From positions 1-64,000 of the forward strand of contig CALNZC010000058.1 in assembly GCA_942490895.1 (NCBI GenBank): a stretch of DNA of 64,000 nt, written 5' to 3'. Positions 62,413-64,000 of this stretch are shown piece by piece. Source of the DNA: JAGNXB01 sp942490895. GTDB taxonomy: Bacteria > Bacteroidota > Bacteroidia > Chitinophagales > Saprospiraceae. The notes below the pieces were generated by a model. It made no database searches, had not been told where the DNA came from, and was given only the letters and a program-made list of their open reading frames with translations. The first letter of the stretch is position 1; each line of letters starts with the position of its first letter. Position numbers and translations under genes: made by a program.

Positions 62413-62799
62413 TCAATACATCGTATTCGGATTGACTGACTCCCTGGGTATCTGCTGGATGGCATCCCAATGTTCACAGATCTTGCCATGTATGTCAAAC
62501 CTGAAAAAATCCATGGTCACATATTGATCATTTCCCGGCCAGGTCTGGTGAGTATGCAGGGCCACCAGATCTCCCTCTGCAATACAACGAACGAACGCAA
62601 TGGATTTGTCCGGATACTCCCTTTGCATGCGTTCAAAATAGTCTATGAAGCCCTGCGTGCCATTGGCCACATCCGGATTGTGCTGAATGTATTCCTTTCC
62701 AACATAGAGCTCAACTGCCGTACCGGGATCTCCCTCATAAGCCATTCGATAAAAGGCGATAGCATTTAGTTTGTTCTGATCCAGATTCAATTCTCTCAA
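62413..62799 (-). CDS. SnoaL-like/NTF2-fold protein
   Basis: The 128 residues match the SnoaL-like NTF2 family: FYRMAYEGDPGTAVELYVGK, YIQHNPDVANGTQGFIDYF near residue 37, and FFRFDIHGKICEHWDAIQQI near the C-terminus. Such proteins are small cone-shaped barrels acting as isomerases, cyclases or binding proteins; the substrate is unknown. The start appears to be TTG at 62797-62799; no ATG is available in frame. It stands alone. Confidence 0.82.
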   Translation of the reverse strand: MRELNLDQNKLNAIAFYRMAYEGDPGTAVELYVGKEYIQHNPDVANGTQGFIDYFERMQREYPDKSIAFVRCIAEGDLVALHTHQTWPGNDQYVTMDFFRFDIHGKICEHWDAIQQIPRESVNPNTMY

Positions 62800-62915
62800 T
62801 TTTTTCAGGTATGATTTTCAGCGGACTCTCAAAATTATCTTAACTCATCAAGAAAATTCACTTGAAATCATATACATTTTATCCGGCCAGGAGAAAATAG
62901 TCGGAGCAGTTGTAT

Positions 62916-64000
62916 TCACCCCGCCCAACCCTCTCGATCGAGGCTCCGGTATTGGATCGCCTCGGCCAAATGCTCCACCTTTATATCTTCACTACCGGCC
63001 AAATCTGCAGCCGTACGCGCCACTTTAAGGATACGGTCGTATGCCCGGGCAGAAAGCTGAAGTCGCTGCATCGCTGTTTTTAAAAGAGTAGTGCCTGCCT
63101 GATTGATCTGACAAACCTTCTGGACCATCCGGTTGGGCATTTGTGCATTGCAGTAAATATCCGGCAAGTCCACAAATCGCTTTTCCTGGATCTGGCGAGC
63201 CTTTTCCACTCTGGCCCGGATATCCGCACTAGATTCTGATGGGCGGCCAGATCCAGCCAGTTCATCATAGGATACAGGCGTCACTTCCACATGCAGATCT
63301 ATCCGATCCAGCAATGGCCCTGAGATCTTGGTCAGATACCGCTTGACGACCCCAGGAGCACAGACACAGTCTTTCTCCGGATGGTTGTAGTAGCCACATG
63401 GACAGGGATTCATGGAGGCAATGAGCATAAAACTGGCCGGATAATCCACACTAAATCTGGCCCTGGCAATGGTCACCCGACGTTCTTCCATGGGCTGGCG
63501 CATGACCTCCAAGACAGTGCGCTTGAATTCCGGTAGTTCATCCAGAAAGAGCACCCCGTTATGGGAGAGAGAAATCTCACCCGGATGGGGATTGGATCCA
63601 CCACCCACCAGGGCTACATCACTGATCGTGTGATGCGGACTGCGAAACGGGCGGGTGGTGATCAAGCCACTATCTGCAGGCAAGACTCCAGCTACAGAGT
63701 GGATCTTTGTTGTTTCCAAAGCCTCAAGCAAGGTCAACGGTGGCAGGATGGTCGACATTCGTCGTGCCAGCATCGTCTTTCCAGCACCTGGTGGGCCAAT
63801 CAATATCGCATTGTGCCCCCCTGCTGCGGTGAGTTCAAGTGCGCGTTTGATATTCTCCTGGCCTTTGACATCTGAAAAGTCGACCAGGAAGTGATCCTGT
63901 TGTTCCTGAAAGAGTTCACGTGTATCCACATGCAAGGGCGCTAACCCGGAACGCCCTTCCAACAAGGCAATGGCCTCCTCCAGGCTATCGATGCCATAGA
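62916..64000 (-). CDS. comM: ComM/YifB-family Mg-chelatase-like AAA ATPase, 5' end beyond window
   Basis: The frame stays open to 64000, so the N-terminus is outside the window; about 361 residues are visible. The visible part has the end of the N-terminal Lon-protease-like domain, then the AAA core: DVKGQENIKRALELTAAGGH, Walker A GPPGAGKTMLARRM, RPFRSPHHTISDVALVG, and Walker B LFLDELPEF. A CPCGYY/CVC cysteine cluster and a C-terminal Mg-chelatase domain (LSARAYDRILKVARTAADL) follow. In other bacteria ComM is a branch-migration helicase for natural transformation. Confidence 0.92.
   Translation of the reverse strand, partial: YGIDSLEEAIALLEGRSGLAPLHVDTRELFQEQQDHFLVDFSDVKGQENIKRALELTAAGGHNAILIGPPGAGKTMLARRMSTILPPLTLLEALETTKIHSVAGVLPADSGLITTRPFRSPHHTISDVALVGGGSNPHPGEISLSHNGVLFLDELPEFKRTVLEVMRQPMEERRVTIARARFSVDYPASFMLIASMNPCPCGYYNHPEKDCVCAPGVVKRYLTKISGPLLDRIDLHVEVTPVSYDELAGSGRPSESSADIRARVEKARQIQEKRFVDLPDIYCNAQMPNRMVQKVCQINQAGTTLLKTAMQRLQLSARAYDRILKVARTAADLAGSEDIKVEHLAEAIQYRSLDREGWAG

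Noticed and set aside
1..64000. CRISPR arrays, rRNA and prophage
   Set aside because: I saw no array of spaced direct repeats, no rRNA-like sequence, and no integrase, terminase or portal genes. The tail-fibre-like proteins carry signal peptides and sit next to T9SS cargo, so they are not read as phage genes.

Overview
The window is two unrelated pieces of DNA joined near position 7,880. Positions 1 to about 7,880 are very GC-rich. They open with a (CTCAC)n tract, hold a G-rich low-complexity stretch (about 4,700-4,958), and carry four recognisable genes that each run through two or three reading frames: a YfhO-like polytopic membrane protein, a PcrA/UvrD helicase, a GspE/PilB-type secretion ATPase and an O-antigen-ligase-like protein. 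A fifth, a DUF374-type acyltransferase, is open over most of its length. Indels this dense, in genes that keep all their catalytic motifs, look like low-quality consensus rather than decay. The source is a high-GC bacterium that I cannot place more closely.

From about 7,880 to 64,000 the sequence is moderate in GC, and nearly every gene is intact. This part reads as a Bacteroidota chromosome, most like the Saprospiraceae/Chitinophagales side. The evidence is type IX secretion (T9SS) sorting domains, a DUF5723 protein, DUF4403, Bacteroidota-type TAnnTTTG promoter elements, a beta-barrel protein encoded beside an ECF sigma factor, and the gene order mutL-rhomboid-rhomboid-nuclease.

Layout of the Bacteroidota part. 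7.9-16 kb: truncated M48 protease, Nfu iron-sulfur scaffold, an ECF-sigma/membrane-anchored barrel/lipoprotein operon, MATE exporter, small envelope proteins and odhB. 16-26 kb: an SdiA-regulated-like protein translationally coupled to a 1,241-residue protein built like mammalian soluble adenylyl cyclase (two cyclase domains, ATPase, TPRs); an S24 repressor divergent from a parA/ribbon-helix-helix pair; TraB/GumN; RluF. 26-36 kb: a repeat-bearing intergenic region, clpB, a DtxR-family regulator, an envelope protein pair, a beta-CASP nuclease and a di-haem peroxidase broken by two indels. 36-44 kb: DUF4403 lipoprotein, a small membrane protein, mutL, two active-looking rhomboids, an EEP phosphatase and cysS. 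44-51 kb: T9SS cargo, including a tandemly duplicated two-gene cassette (small T9SS protein plus a fibre-like protein with D-x-D-x-D-P repeats). 51-64 kb: AlkD-like glycosylase, GNAT, a second ECF-sigma/membrane protein/Spy-like operon, a SpoIIE-type phosphatase, pabB-pabA-pabC for p-aminobenzoate, a Crp/rhodanese group, small DUF proteins and the 3' part of comM.

The strongest candidates for new biology are the soluble-adenylyl-cyclase-like protein, the sigma factor paired with an inner-membrane-anchored beta barrel, and the duplicated fibre/T9SS cassette. Homology calls rest on motif reading only; no database search was run.
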